Shown here: positions 1 to 12,090 of the stretch, in pieces
Position numbering within the stretch: position 1 is the stretch's first letter
Layout: the number at the start of each line of letters is the position of its first letter
Source of the DNA: Siphonodentalium dalli
Lineage: Eukaryota > Mollusca > Scaphopoda > Gadilida > Siphonodentaliidae
Assembly (NCBI GenBank): GCA_032622095.1
Contig: CP136067.1
Span: forward strand, 56,397,899-56,461,898
Length of the DNA: 64,000 nucleotides
Reading direction: 5' to 3'
Program-made: the position numbers and the translations under genes
Notes under the pieces: model-generated
Database searches by the model: none
What the model saw: only the letters and a program-made list of their open reading frames with translations
Told to the model about the DNA's origin: nothing

Positions 1-1480
1 AGACCAACGAAGATATAATAATAATGTGGAAGGACTGCTAGTTATTGGTGGGAACTGTTCAAATAATAAGTTGAACAGTTTGTTTCACTGAACATTTCCT
101 AAGGGATCTACTCTCAATGGGTATTTAGTATAGAAAGTGTTAAAGGTACTCAGTCCGATCAGACGGTCCCCATATCATCAAGATACAACAACAACAACAT
201 TTCTTCAAAATACGCTTTAGTTATCAGAATCGATTAATTGCAACAAAATAATGCTAACCACTGTCAACTATGGTATCAAATTTCCCAACACATGTTATTT
301 ATCAGCTTTTGTTCAACGAAATATGGCATATTATCTCTTCAGTATTCACGAACTTTGGCCGTATTACCCCTTGTTTTTAGAGTGATCCACCCTCATCCGC
401 AATTTTGACCGAGACCATCCATTTGACGGCTTGTTTCTGGGCCACACATAATTGAAATAACAAACTTCAAAAATCGATATCTGATCACTCTGAGCTTTGA
501 TTGGTAGGTTCTTCGACTTGAATCAAATACCACAGAAGCCAAAGAAATCGTAATTCAGGGGTGTTTAATCGGATTTAGTACCTTTAATATGTGCCATATT
601 TATAAACGCGAACAAGTTGCACACAGCTCACGTGTGCAGATTATTTTGTTAATAATGATATACGCCTTAACCCGTATACTATCCTAAATTATCCCCACTG
701 GACTTTAACGACCCACATACGCTTCGCTCGAGTTTAGTTTGATTTTGTGTAACAGCCTTCGTCAAATTCTGTTTTATATCATTATAGAACATAGTATATT
801 TGAAAACATGTCAACTGGGTGCGTTGGTTGTTCGAACCCCACCATATTGCGTGATATGACCATACAACATTTTAAACATATATCTACTGTACTTAGATAG
901 ATAAATGCTTCAAAACGAAACTAACTTTGTTTGGATTTTCTACTTGCGCCAACAATGATACTCTAATCATTTAATAGATAACATGCATTGGTACATAAAC
1001 TTTCTGTTGATATGATTAATATTTCTCACGTAAATATAGTGCCAGCCTGCCATGATGCAGGAACCTATAGCTATATGTATTAAGTAAGTGGGGTATCCAC
1101 ATCCAGAATTCCGTTTTTAATTCTCAGATCGTCAAAGATCACCATATTATGTCAGTATATTTCGTAATTTCGAACATCGAGCGAACTTATTTGGAATTCT
1201 CATCTATATATAATATTGGGTGTAGTCACAGTTTTTGTTTTACTCGTTTTCCTTCTTTATTTCTCAAATGAAACAATATTACGAAGGTGGTTGGTTACCT
1301 TGGTAAGGATTTGTTGGGTTTATTTTTGTTCCAATTTTGTTCGAGGGTTATTTCATCTGTGATAATAAAACATTCTACGAAATTGTATTGCTAAATTTAT
1401 TGGACACCAAAAAAAAATCCTTCATACCATATCGACGCTGGTGAGTGTCATGTAATGACCTACCTATATTTTTGCATAGA
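1..1480. other. AT-rich unique sequence, no gene seen
   Basis: No long open frame, repeat array or RNA gene is visible. A short run near 829-842 resembles a polymerase III B box, but no matching A box lies upstream, so no tRNA is called. Confidence 0.5.
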
Positions 1481-1510
1481 TACATTCGTAGCTAGCTAGC
1501 TTTTCAAATC

Positions 1511-1557
1511 TCGTCATTGGATCACGTGATGTGCTGTCTGTTTACGTTGGCGACAAA
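1511..1557 (+). promoter_or_regulatory. Possible promoter with E-box and ATTGG
   Basis: A reversed CCAAT box (ATTGG, 1516-1520) and a CACGTG E-box (1523-1528) lie 30-40 bases before an ATG in the context ACAAAATGGCG. That context resembles a YY1-type initiator overlapping a start codon, as in many animal housekeeping genes. No TATA box is seen. The motifs are short, and AAGATGGC-type words also occur in repeats elsewhere in this window, so chance or repeat origin is possible. Confidence 0.3.
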
Positions 1558-1668
1558 ATGGCGTCCAGTGCTGTCGTACCACTGGCGAAATTTGAGGTGG
1601 AGCTAGGCCAAGTATTAGATAAATACACATGGCAGCTAGCGCTCCAAAATACACTTAATAAAATTTGA
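1558..1668 (+). CDS. Candidate first coding exon, unknown protein
   Basis: An ATG with a strong Kozak context opens a 36-codon frame that starts MASSAVVPLAKFEVELGQ and continues as an amphipathic helix-like stretch before TGA. The stretch has an even amino-acid mix and is more GC-rich than its surroundings, unlike nearby chance frames. If it is the 5' end of a host gene, the real exon would end before the stop at a donor; GAG|GTGGAG (about 1591) and CAA|GTATTA (about 1612) are the visible options and neither is ideal. A dispersed repeat begins just downstream (about 1676) and would lie in the first intron. I do not recognise the protein. Confidence 0.27.
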   Translation: MASSAVVPLAKFEVELGQVLDKYTWQLALQNTLNKI

Positions 1669-1675
1669 AATTATC

Positions 1676-1795
1676 CCGGTATCGAAATACGTCGATATAT
1701 ACATGAACTACATTTCTATTATTATTAGGTCCAAGACGCATTGAAGTCATACAAATACCACTATACTTTGAATGCGGTGATTGGGTGCCCAAAAA
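1676..1795 (+). repeat. Dispersed repeat family R1, partial copy
   Basis: The blocks CCGGTATCGAAATA, ATTGAAGTCAT and GGGTGCC occur in the same order as at 63429-63600, and on the opposite strand at about 39300-39402. This is the shortest of the three copies. No terminal repeats or coding potential were identified. Confidence 0.5.
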
Positions 1796-1799
1796 AAAA

Positions 1800-2820
1800 A
1801 TAGTAATTTGTATTTATCGGAATTCCGGAATCGGTAACGGAATGTCCGGAAAAGATATATTGTGTTATCTTAACACGAACCGATTTAAAAACTTCACGCA
1901 ATAATGTATCTTCAATTTAGTCATCAAAATTATGCAGTACCATAAACGTTTCAGAGCGGTCGACGGGAGTTCTGGGTTTTCTTTCCATTGTCTACTGTGT
2001 CAATTTTTACGCGACCGCCGACGAACATTTGAACCGCTACTTGAACGAAATTATCTCAAATTTATCGAAAAATATAAAAATAAAAACACGTATTTTCAGC
2101 GCTATATATCGACGAATTTGTTCGGTATGTTTTGAGATACCTCTTATCAAATTGTGTAACATAGTTGTTGGTTTAGAACTAGTCATGTCCGTTTAAATCT
2201 TTGAATGGTTATGATGCATATAGATTGCCATTAAAGCCACCATGGGAGCTCATGGAGGCATAGTTACATGTAATTCGTGGATAGAGAAGGCAAAAGGCAC
2301 ATATGAGCTCGGGAAGGTTGTCTGGTTTATTTCGTCTACTCGAAATGCTATCTATAATTAGTCTCGTTCTATGCGAGAAATATGAAAAGCTGGCTACGAA
2401 TGTAATCGTCAGCGATAAGCGGGCTACACTTTCCGTGACCATTTTGTAAATCTGGCTACGAATATGATCGATGTATCGTGGCAATTGCCCCATCAGCATA
2501 CCGCAAGGAAACGGAATGAGTAAATTCTATGCCATATATATGTTATTCTCCAATATGGTAAACAATGACTTTGGTAAACAAAAACGTGTATTCATGTGTA
2601 TAAAGTGTCACGTGATCTGTCCTGACAGTTGCAATACACAATTGCTCATCGGAGGGGGCTCGAAACCAAAAGCTTGTGCGTTGAACAGAGAGCTTTCATT
2701 TGTGAGTGCAAGGCAGAAAAACAATTGAATATTTTCGTTCGCGCGTCCATGTAGCTATGTAGGACCAGTGCTATAATTATTTCATAAACGTAAAGGACAA
2801 CCGACAAGAGAGTCTAGAAC
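1800..2820. other. No feature supported
   Basis: A 67-codon frame at 1932-2135 and two overlapping frames at 2209-2728 have no recognisable motif. Near 2388-2475 a 'ggctacgaat' word occurs twice. Nothing else stands out. Confidence 0.45.
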
Positions 2821-2822
2821 TA

Positions 2823-3048
2823 CAGTAATGCCATAAATAATCGACTTATTAACCACATCAGAATTATTGGTAATTCTTCAGGATTTAGTCGGAAATATGG
2901 CTTGTTACAATTCATTGGAAAGCTCTCACTGAGAGCTTTCCGATGAATGGCAACAAGCCATATTTCCGACTACATCACCTGACTAAATCCTGAAAAATAC
3001 CCATAATTTTGCTGTGGTTAAGGAGTCGATTTATTTAGGGCATTACTG
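2823..3048. mobile_element. Palindromic MITE flanked by TA (Tc1/mariner-like)
   Basis: The element begins CAGTAATGCC and ends with its reverse complement, and is flanked by TA at 2821-2822 and 3049-3050. The two arms of about 110 bp pair almost throughout and meet at GAGAGCTTTCC around 2926-2942; the right arm has a small insertion. A TA duplication and CAGT ends are typical of non-autonomous Tc1/mariner elements. It has no coding capacity. The palindrome and TA flanks are seen directly; the superfamily is inferred. Confidence 0.75.
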
Positions 3049-3050
3049 TA

Positions 3051-4872
3051 CATGTATGTATAATCGAATAAATCATAACCATAAACTATTACAGCTTTGT
3101 TTCTATTTATAAAGACGGGTTAATATTCACAACAGCTGGATAGTGCATGAGCTTGTGAATTGTTACCGATTTTAGAAAATGCATTTTATATATATCGTTT
3201 ACCTTGTCTTGAAATTATTTTTTCTAAAAAAAATCATAAGTACGAAAGATACCAAGAAGATGTAAGGTTAACCGTTAACGATATAATGAATCGAGTTCTT
3301 GCTTCTAGAACGTCTCATTTTATAGCCACAGAGTAGATCACAATTGGTTGGCAGAATTCTTCATCACGATGTCTATTTGGTACATTTATGTATCACGACC
3401 AGTGTCCATTACGCCTACGTGGGTAGAAGGTCATCGGATTAGTTGTGTAAACATTATTTAGGTGTTTCCATCCAGATACACTGTAGTAATCAATGATCGC
3501 TGATGCTGATCTAATGATGGCTCAATTTATCCGAATCTTCTCAATCCAGAGTTACCATCATACCACCCCACTTGTCTGGCAAATCAATTACTGTCGTGTC
3601 TCTTCCAGTACTCCATCGCTGGACTATTAGAATGTTTATCGGCCGCTGCTACTAAATATTAGATTATCGAGTAGCGATAAGTGGTATAAGAATTTTAGTG
3701 ATACTTACAATCGCACACCCTCTGCCTGGTGGTTGAGTTGGTAAGATAAACTTCAATAAATCAGATAGTACTCAATCGCTGGACTATTTTTTTTGTTTTT
3801 CTGATTGAAATATGACACCCCATTTCAGCTTAACATCTTTGCTATTGAAACACAACATAACCTACAGTCCAGAAATACGTTTACGATGGATGTAAATACT
3901 GAACTACCGTCTTGTTTTTGAGTTTCCAGTTGGGAGAAACTTTTATCCGGCAGTTGAAAGTCGTTGAATAACCGCTGCTGTTATCAGTGGTACCTGTATA
4001 TTGGAGTACACCGACTGAGCAGGTAGTTAGTATACAAAGCATGTTCCAAACAATTGCCACACCTTTGAAAAAACGAAAGCATGGGAATACTCATAAAGAG
4101 TAACCATTTTGGGGGTAGAAATGTCAGATAGATAGATAATTTGTAATGGCTAATAGATGCATAACAAGTAGACATGTGAGCATAAGCAGAGTCAACGCAC
4201 CACAGCTTAGCACCAACGCAGAAGTTCGATCGTGTTTGGTCGATTAAAACTACTCTTATATTTAAGACACATAACACGAAAATGTGTTGAGGTTTTGGAC
4301 AGCATCCATATTTGAGTATTATCGCACATTGCACAACACTTGTATAGTCATCATTGTTAAAAACATGTCGACCCATTTAGATCGAGAACTTCTAGTTTCA
4401 GACATCAGTCACTGCTAACTACCTGAAGTCACTGGATTGACTCCCTCACCAGGACTTTCCGGATACGGATAAATGTATGATCAATCTTTGTTGATATACG
4501 GCAACGCATTTTTTGAAGCTGACAGCGCCTGCAGTTTGAAGTTAGTTCTCAGTGTAAACGTGTCTATTATCTACATGTATGTTACATGTATGTCCTCAAC
4601 GTTGAGAGACATATCCACCGTTTGAGTGGGGTAACGAAATATCGGCCCACTTGAACGACTGCATGCATACCCAGAGCAATCATCCATCTTACAACAAGTA
4701 CCATAATTTGACGATATCCAATGGTGGTTCTCGAAGATTTCCAATTTCTATACAAATAGAGTGGGATCGAATTTCACTCTTCAAGAGAAAAATTATTCGA
4801 ACAATCCCCTACTTGCCCCTGCAGGCTCCGATATCTGAGTAATGGACATGCGTCCGATCGATGCTTCGATAG
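3051..4872. other. No gene supported; small duplication
   Basis: A block containing 'tcgctggactatt' occurs near 3613-3630 and again near 3775-3790. A 130-codon minus-strand frame (3984-4376) is rich in Cys, His and Tyr with no known motif and reads like chance AT-rich sequence. A frame at 4651-4842 leads into the coding-like patch that follows. Confidence 0.4.
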
Positions 4873-5216
4873 AGCATGTGCGCGACAATTAACGACCAAA
4901 GAAGTATGATGTATTCCGACCCCGATGACGAAGAGCAGCTGAATCACAAGTACTTTGGGCACGGTTCAAGGGTCTTGACTGGAGGTCTGACATAACCGCC
5001 ATTAGCAGCGACGGAAACAGTTGGCGAGCCGACTTCCGGAGTAATAGTTGGAATCCAAGCTTTATACAGCTGTAGGGGAACGAAGCCATTTCTGGTTCGT
5101 GTTTTGAAGTGGCTTCCTAATGGGGCTGGATTGTCGGCGGCGTCGCAAGATGATACTTCTCATGTGGTGCTGAAATCAATGAACACTAACGAGTTTTTGT
5201 ATCAGAGTGTGCATTA
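4873..5216 (+). pseudogene. Coding-like degraded patch, unknown family
   Basis: One plus-strand frame runs from 4873 to a stop at 5214-5216, interrupted only by TAA at 4993-4995. The part after the internal stop (about 73 codons, including GVIVGIQALYSC and VRVLKWLPNGAG) has a balanced, protein-like composition, and the patch is clearly more GC-rich than its flanks. Neighbouring frames on the same strand (4702-4850 and 5207-5458) also look partly protein-like, which would fit a remnant of 600-750 bp broken by frameshifts. There is no ATG at its start and no splice signal I trust. I do not recognise the family; a captured viral or transposon gene and a dead host exon are both possible. Confidence 0.3.
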
Positions 5217-6148
5217 AAGAGGTAATGGGTGAGAGTTTGACAAGCCGGTTTTATCTGCGAATTCAGAGTTCTTCTGCTTCAGAATTACATCTTATATTGA
5301 AGATAGGAAACCTTCTAATAAATGAGTATAACTACTATATGCATTCAGACAGTGTTGGGATATACAATGTCGTTCGCTGGTTCCCCGATCCGTCGAGCAA
5401 AATATTCCTCATACACGTTTCCACAATCACATGTGTGAATCTAATGATGATGATGTAACTGCTATTGTTCAATTGTTTAGGTATTTAAATATGTCTAAAT
5501 CAAATATATAGTAACTTCACCCAATATCTCGTTTCATGATGTAAAAGACGTCGACAAAAAATTATGATCAAATACGTTCATATGCAGCCATATTCACCAG
5601 CAAGGTTTATGTAATAAGCGATATTGTTTATTCCGTATCGGCTCAACGAAGTGATATCTGCTTTCGTCGATAACGTTTATAGCGACACGCATTGTCAAAT
5701 CACCTTTATTGAATAGTCATAAAGCGCAGCGATATTTATCAAATGGAAGACCACAGGTACCCTAGCTAGTGAGCATCTAACATTACCAATCACTTGATTT
5801 ATTCAATAAACCCGATTGGTGAATACTGATGTTCAATATCCAAATTATCCTACATGTATATAGCAATTGTTTGCTGTTATACCATAGTCCATGGATAAAC
5901 AACATGGAACATTCATCAACTATATGTACTTATATGGGGTTTGTACGCCGCGGAAAAGTGATTTATTACATTCCAATGTGTGATCTACCTTGATTTATCT
6001 AGTGATTATAAACGATAATTTCACAAGTTAATTATGTCACTTTAACTAGCGCCTTATGTATTCATACGCGTAATATGTGGCATGTGTATAATGACAGTAT
6101 TATTAGGATTTCTAGTAAATCAGATGTTTATAGTGGAACATACTCAAC
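5217..6148. other. No feature supported
   Basis: An 83-codon frame at 5207-5458 may be the tail of the coding-like patch upstream. The rest is AT-rich with no repeats or motifs noticed. Confidence 0.4.
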
Positions 6149-6304
6149 AGAATAATCACTTGATTGAACTGGTGACGTGAAATAATTCATTTGAACAGGG
6201 ACTATTTTCTAAAACACTCGACCGCAATGCACTCTCGTGTTTGTACAACGTCACAGCCTCTGGTGAATTATTTCACGTCACCAGTTCAATCAAGTGATTA
6301 TTCT
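6149..6304. mobile_element. Short element with 41-bp perfect TIRs
   Basis: Positions 6149-6189 and 6264-6304 are exact inverted copies (the left begins AGAATAATCACTTGATTGAA) and enclose 74 bp of unrelated sequence. There is no coding capacity and no clear target duplication. Perfect arms at this size suggest a fairly recent MITE or gene conversion between the arms. Confidence 0.65.
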
Positions 6305-7359
6305 CTATATAACTGTTGTGCCTCAGACCAATCTATTCTCCGGTCGTTTCTATATTAACATAATCCGTGGAAAGAGACTTCTTGTTGATACTTTATGAAT
6401 GGACCAGGTCGTAGTTAACCATGCCGGCGCCAATATAATTTATACACTTTAACGTACAGTGATTGAAACACCATTTAGATTATCACATCACATGCAGGCT
6501 ATCAAGATCCAACTTATCCTTGAGCGATGTACGGATCCTACGGTGAAGGTAATTGAGTGAAAGCAGAGACTGTAGAACCACCGTTAAAATGGCTGCGCAC
6601 AGGTGCGTTATAATTATAATTTCGTGAGTATAGGAACCATATTATTGTATATCAAATTATGAATTTACTGAAGAATGCAGACTGCAGAGAATACAACTCA
6701 TACCTGATACTGGATTCGTCTTCATTAATGAGCTCAATTTAAAATAGCTGAAAACTTCGTTGTTTTCAGACAATTTGCATAATTGGACAATGGTGGAACT
6801 CACGCGTGCGCGTATAATGGCTGTGTATAGATGCTATCGAAGACTAGCAACACGTGGGACGTGCATCCAAATAGTTTTTCGATGTCTCAAAATTCCACGA
6901 ATCAGATTGCATTTATAATTATGTGAACTTTTGACCATTTCTTGTGTTGTCTTGAAAGCCATGTTGGTGATTGGACTATGTAGTAAGTTTTCGAAATCAG
7001 AGTATATGACTTCAGGTTTGCACATAATCATGAAAACGACAAGTCATTGTTCAACAAACTAGTCGCTATGCGATATGTCTCTGTTTCATGTGGGCTGAAG
7101 GCACATTTAGCAAATTGTTCAATAACAAAATGATGTTTTTTACCATTATTAGCGGAACAGAGCAACAGCCAATGAAAGTGTCAATGACACTAGCTCACTT
7201 GGGAAGAAGTTAACTTTCTGCTGACCAATGAGTAGAATGATAAAGAAAAAGGAAAGTTATAGTTACAGTACAGGTCTTGTATTGTGTAGATGAAATTATT
7301 TTCATTTCAAACATTTTCAACGAATGTTGGAAATAATCGAAGGCTACAATCTAGCGATC
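6305..7359. other. No feature supported
   Basis: AT-rich sequence with only short chance frames (for example 6834-7031, minus strand). No repeat or RNA structure recognised. Confidence 0.45.
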
Positions 7360-8960
7360 ACCCCGAAGATCCATGTGGAATTTCGTGTTGATTAGAAGAG
7401 GGGTGTGGCCTGAAGGGTGTGCCGAAGAATTTAGTCATGCAAAGAGTAAACTCCAAGATGGCCACTGGCAGCCATGTTTTTCTACAAATTTCCGAAAAAA
7501 TCGATGGCTCTCACCTAGCAGTCACCCGGAAGATCAAATTACAGTTTGGTGATGATCGGATAGTCTGTAGTGTGTGCCAAAGGATTTAGTCATGCAAAGA
7601 TTACAATTCAAGATGGCTGCCGGCGGCCATATTTTTCATTGAAAACTTTTCAAATTCAATGGCTCCCATCTAGAGGTGACCATAAACATGGCTGCAAATT
7701 TCAAAACAATCCTCCAATAATTGCGGACTGAAGGCTGTGCCGATGGATTCGAATTTGAAATCCATGATATCTATAGATGGCGGTTGTTTATTTTTATCGA
7801 ATTACGAACAAAATAGAGGGCTCCCATTTAGAGGTCACTCCGAAGATCCATATGTAGTTTTGTGATGATCGGATGAGAGATGTGACCTGTACAGTGTGCC
7901 ACAGGATTTAGTCACACAAAGAGTATAATACAAGATGGCTGGTGGCGGCTATGTTTTTCGGAATTCGGAAAAAGCTGATGGCTCCAATCTGGTGGTCACC
8001 CAAAATATCCGTATGAAGTTTGGTGACGATCGGATGAGTTACATGGTTTGTATGGTGTGCCAAATGATAGTCATGCAAAGAGTAAAATCCAAGATGGTTG
8101 CCGGCGCACATTTTTTCCATAAAAAATCTTTCAGATTCGATAGCTCTCATCTAGAGGTGATCATAATCATGGCTGTTAATTTACAAAACATTTCTTCGAT
8201 ATGAGCCGGTCCCAGGGTGTGCCGATGAATACAAATTTGAAATCCAAGATGGCTGGTGGCAGACATGTTTGTAACGAATTTAAGAAATAATGGATTGCTC
8301 CCATCTGGAGGTCATCCCGAAAATCCGTATGCAGTTTGGTGATGATCGGATGAGGGATGTGTCCTGTATGGTGTGCCTAAGAAGTTAGTCTTTGCAAATA
8401 GTAAAATCCAAGATGGCTGCTGGCGGCCATGTTATTTTTATCGAATTCCGGAAATAATCGATGGCTCCCATCTAGAGGTCACCCCGAAGATCAATATGAA
8501 GTTTGGTGGTGATCGGATTAGGGATGTGGCCTATAGGGTGTGCCAAAGTATTTAGTCATGCAAAGAGTAAAATTCAAGATGGCTGTTGGTGGCCATGTTT
8601 TTCATCGAAAAATCGCTCAAATTCGATATCTGCCATCTAGAGGTGATCCTAAACATGCCTGTAAATTTTCAAATCATTTATCTAATAAATGTGGGCTGCA
8701 GTGTGTGCCGATGGATTCAAAATTGAATTCAAAAATAGCCTCCGGTGGCTATGTTTTTTGTCGAATTATGGAACAAATATATGGCACCCATCTAGAGGCC
8801 ACCTCGAAGATCAATATGAAGTTTGGGGATGATCGGATGAGGGATGCGACCCATAGGGCGAGCCAAAGGAAATTGTTGACGGACGCACGCACCCACGCCC
8901 CTACACGGACATGGCAAAAGCTCAAGCATGACTTCGTCAAGTTAAAACTTCATCGAGGTG
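7360..8960 (+). repeat. Trimeric higher-order repeat, about 480-bp period
   Basis: Subunits of about 160 bp are each marked by an (A)AGATGGC-type word near 7456, 7609, 7769, 7931, 8090, 8248, 8408, 8575 and 8729. Two kinds alternate: one carries 'gatgatcggatgaggg', the other an 'aacatggctg..aaattt' block and 'gtgccgatggattc'. Like subunits recur every third position (7456/7931/8408; 7609/8090/8575; 7769/8248/8729), giving a period of 475-485 bp. The array ends in a distinct module with GACGGACG and CTTCGTCAAGTTAAAACT (to about 8955). Short open frames here are by-products of the repeat. A diverged reverse-strand array lies at 34395-35225. Confidence 0.75.
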
Positions 8961-9904
8961 GTTTAAGCTTTATATATATGGTGTTATAGCATACATGTAC
9001 ATAATAACCGTATACATATAAGTAGAAAAAAGACGCATGGTTACCGATGACAGCCAAGACATCGGTGAGCATATACCACGAAGAAAGTTAATTGCATTTA
9101 CAATTGGACTGTGGACGCACAGCACCAGTACGCTTATACTGTAGTTCAAACTCGCCCGGTTTCTTCTCGGAAAACCTGATAAGTGCATAACCATTGGAAA
9201 TTGTATTTTTTTTTTCGAAATTAAATTGCAGAATAGAAATCAATCACGTGCCTGGTTTTGTATAAACCAAGCAATGTTGTCATATTCGAATCACTCGCGG
9301 TGCACTGAATTTGATTTAGTTCTCCTCAATCTGCGGTGATTGAATTCACGTGGCTACACGGGAAGGCGGAAAATGAAATCAGCAGGAATTCATAGCTAAC
9401 ATCGAGGAATGCCTTAAATCTGATTAGTATGATAGATTAATGTGTCGATTCGACAGGGTCGAGAGGGAATATGAGAAAACCATTTGTAGAACGCGACTGG
9501 AGACGTGCTTACCAGAGGCAGAATTATAGTACTTATCCCAGGGTACCACTTTCAACAGCGTTCTAAGTCAATTTTAGTGCGGAAATGATATATTGGTTTC
9601 ATTAGATTCAGGAAAAGTTCCACTCCAATGAAATTTATGCACGATTCTTGGCTTTTATTGTTCGCGAAAAAATAGTCGAACCGGAACCATATATAAAAGC
9701 TGCGCGTGAAATTTTGCATAGTTATACGGCACATGCTAGCCTTACTCGCGAGACGACCTGATATGCCACGGTTCTCGGCGACAAAGAAACAGAGTACCAA
9801 ATAAAACGCACCATGTCACATACTGCTTGTCGAAAATAAGGCTCCTACCACATTTGATAACAGGTCAGTCGATGGGACAATCGCCAAACTAAATGCAATC
9901 ATGC
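8961..9904. other. No feature supported
   Basis: Mixed unique sequence. Minus-strand frames at 8970-9194 and 9552-9800 have no recognisable motifs. Confidence 0.45.
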
Positions 9905-10102
9905 AGGAGTATACCTTTAGAGATGTAGGAGTATACCTTTAGAGATGTAGGAGTATACCTTTAGAGATGTAGGAGTATACCTTTAGAGATGTAGGAGTAT
10001 ACCTTTAGAGATGTAGGAGTATACCTTTAGAGATGTAGGAGTATACCTTTAGAGATGTAGGAGTATACCTTTAGAGATGTAGGAGTATACCTTTAGAGAT
10101 GT
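9905..10102 (+). repeat. Perfect 22-bp minisatellite, nine copies
   Basis: The unit AGGAGTATACCTTTAGAGAT plus GT is repeated nine times with no substitution. The unit contains GTATAC, itself palindromic. Complete identity implies recent expansion or active homogenisation, so the locus is probably length-polymorphic. Confidence 0.95.
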
Positions 10103-10714
10103 ATACCGTTTGTAAGTTAAATCACCTGGGATATTGCTCGCAACAAACTGACAATTCATGAAACGATGTGCATCTTAATATATATAGCAACTAATGTATT
10201 AATAATTCCCATCACATGGTTATTGCAATCGAACAAATACCACCCTGTGTATATTTTTTTAGAACGCTGAAAGATTCACCTTTCTGGTGGATTGAACAAT
10301 ATCTTGTCAGATTCAATGAAATGATGTTTTAAAATCGCCAATTAGTGAGATCAGGGATTACAAGGCAATTGCTGTAGCACCAATGATAAAACTACATGCA
10401 CGCCATGGTATTCTGAGCGAAAAATAGTACGACTCCTGAGTTTATACCAGACCACAGAGAAACAAGGCTATACATGTTGATGAGTTACATATACACATTA
10501 CGGAATGATGGTATTGTCATGTCAATGGAACGTAAGATTCTTACTATACACATGCACGTGGTATTTGGTATTTCAGGTACGTTTTACACATTTGTTCCAG
10601 ACACCAACACTTTCCAATTGAATATAACATATATGTGCATAATATTATAACACATCAGGGTTTCACAAGACTGGTTGTCTCTGGCATATACTATTTCCAT
10701 CAACTCATGTTGAG

Positions 10715-10971
10715 ACTCTATTTCTTTCGATTGAAGATCCCATATTTGCCGCAGAAGTTATTAACAGCGACATCATGTTGATTTTCGATTGGTGGCAAAC
10801 ATCATGGCAAGTTAAGTTCAATCCCGTCAAAACAGAATCGCTTCTAACATCCTGGAAACCCTCTTGAGATGTGTGGGCAGAATATTAAAGAAGTTGCAAC
10901 ATTTTGGTCTAACATTTAATGGGGACTGTACTTTGAATGATACTATACAGGATATTTATGTGCATGACTAA
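10715..10971 (+). pseudogene. CR1-like LINE reverse transcriptase fragment
   Basis: The frame from 10715 reads TLFLSIEDP..AAEVINSDI, then a W-rich stretch and VKFNPVKTESLL, before a stop at 10865. After a frame change, NIKEVAT and then LGLTFNGDC continue to 10971. This matches the segment just after the YxDD box of CR1/Jockey-type LINE reverse transcriptases (the W...W.V.FNP.KTE motif, then LGLTF). The YADD box itself is not readable. The C-terminal part of a similar protein lies at 12801-13323 on the same strand, so these are probably two pieces of one insertion. The family resemblance is clear; the exact clade is not determined. Confidence 0.75.
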
Positions 10972-11642
10972 CTTCATATGTGTTTACATAATTACGATTG
11001 TGCTCATATGATATACTATTTACATTGTTCCAATGAATATAAATCCTTCTGAAAATAAGTGACGTATACGTGCGTATGTGGGTGTGACAAAGAACTGATA
11101 TTATTTGAACATAATATAGTTTCCATATAAGAACCCCTCACAGACCTCTTCCTATTCACATAATATTCATTAGTCAATTCTGAAATGTGAAATATAATTT
11201 ATGTTCAATATCTCTATCAAACAAAATTGCATATGTATATTTATTACAAAATCCTACCCTTATTCCATTCAACAAACCCGTTCTATAAATTGTGATATTA
11301 AAAGTTCGTTGAAAACAGGAAATAGTGCCAGTTGACCATTGACTTCCGGTTTGTCGTCTGTTTACATTCCGTACATTTATACGTCTGAAAATACTATATT
11401 CCAATATTTTCCAACAATCTATAATAAACGAAGAGTTTTAAAAGTTAATTCATTAAATACATCAAAGTGTCTTTATTTATCTGGGACTATTTCTTTACGC
11501 GGGCAAACAACGCATATTTACGTGAAACGTCATCCCAGGTCTTGTTGAAGCCAATGTTAGTTTTACGTCCCATTTGTTGATTCAAGTATGTTTTATCTAG
11601 GTTTTGGATTATAAATAAATAAATAAATATAGATAATAAATA
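10972..11642. other. Sequence separating the two LINE pieces
   Basis: AT-rich sequence with no LINE motif, including two opposite chance frames at 11174-11548. In an intact CR1-like LINE, only about 60 codons would separate the pieces at 10971 and 12801, so this stretch and the palindromes after it look like later insertions. Confidence 0.4.
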
Positions 11643-11783
11643 GAATCTTCTACTCGTCCCCAGTATATAGCAGAATTTACAGAACTTGTCCAGTAAATTA
11701 TGTCTGAACCTCGCCTCAGACCTAATTTACTGGACTCGTTTTGTAAATTCCGCTATAAACTGGGGACTCGTTGTAGATCCTCT
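11643..11783. mobile_element. Palindrome P1 with same-direction CTCGT words
   Basis: The left arm (TCCCCAGTATATAGC, then GAATTTACA and CCAGTAAATTA) is answered by its reverse complement on the right. ACTCGT-type words lie at about 11652, 11682 (as ACTTGT), 11734 and 11766. They read in the same direction in both arms although their flanks are inverted. The right end, GATCCTCTATAT, is shared with the palindrome at 12091-12265. It has no coding potential; probably a MITE-like unit. Confidence 0.65.
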
Positions 11784-12090
11784 ATATTGTTGTGTGTTAA
11801 TAAAAATATTAAAAAAAAATAATAATATAAATGATATTGAAAATCGAGCTGCAACTCGCCAGTGTAAATTGAGGAACTATAAAGTCACACAGGACAGGAG
11901 AACCCTAGAACAACGAATATACTTTTATCACATAATTTGGCCATAAAAGCAGTTTCATAATTATCGGTAATAGACACGTTTAATATCAGCGCGTGCGATG
12001 ACGTCACGGCGTTCTTCAAATAACTTGCGATCGCTGTAGTTTATGATTGTTGTTTTCGATGAATATTGCGCGTTGCTTCGGGTTTATTTG

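Noticed and set aside
820-850. Possible tRNA T-arm (TTCGAACCCC)
   Set aside because: No A box or acceptor stem at the right distance.
3984-4376. 130-codon minus-strand frame
   Set aside because: Cys-, His- and Tyr-rich with no domain, no splice or promoter context, in AT-rich DNA; chance frame most likely.
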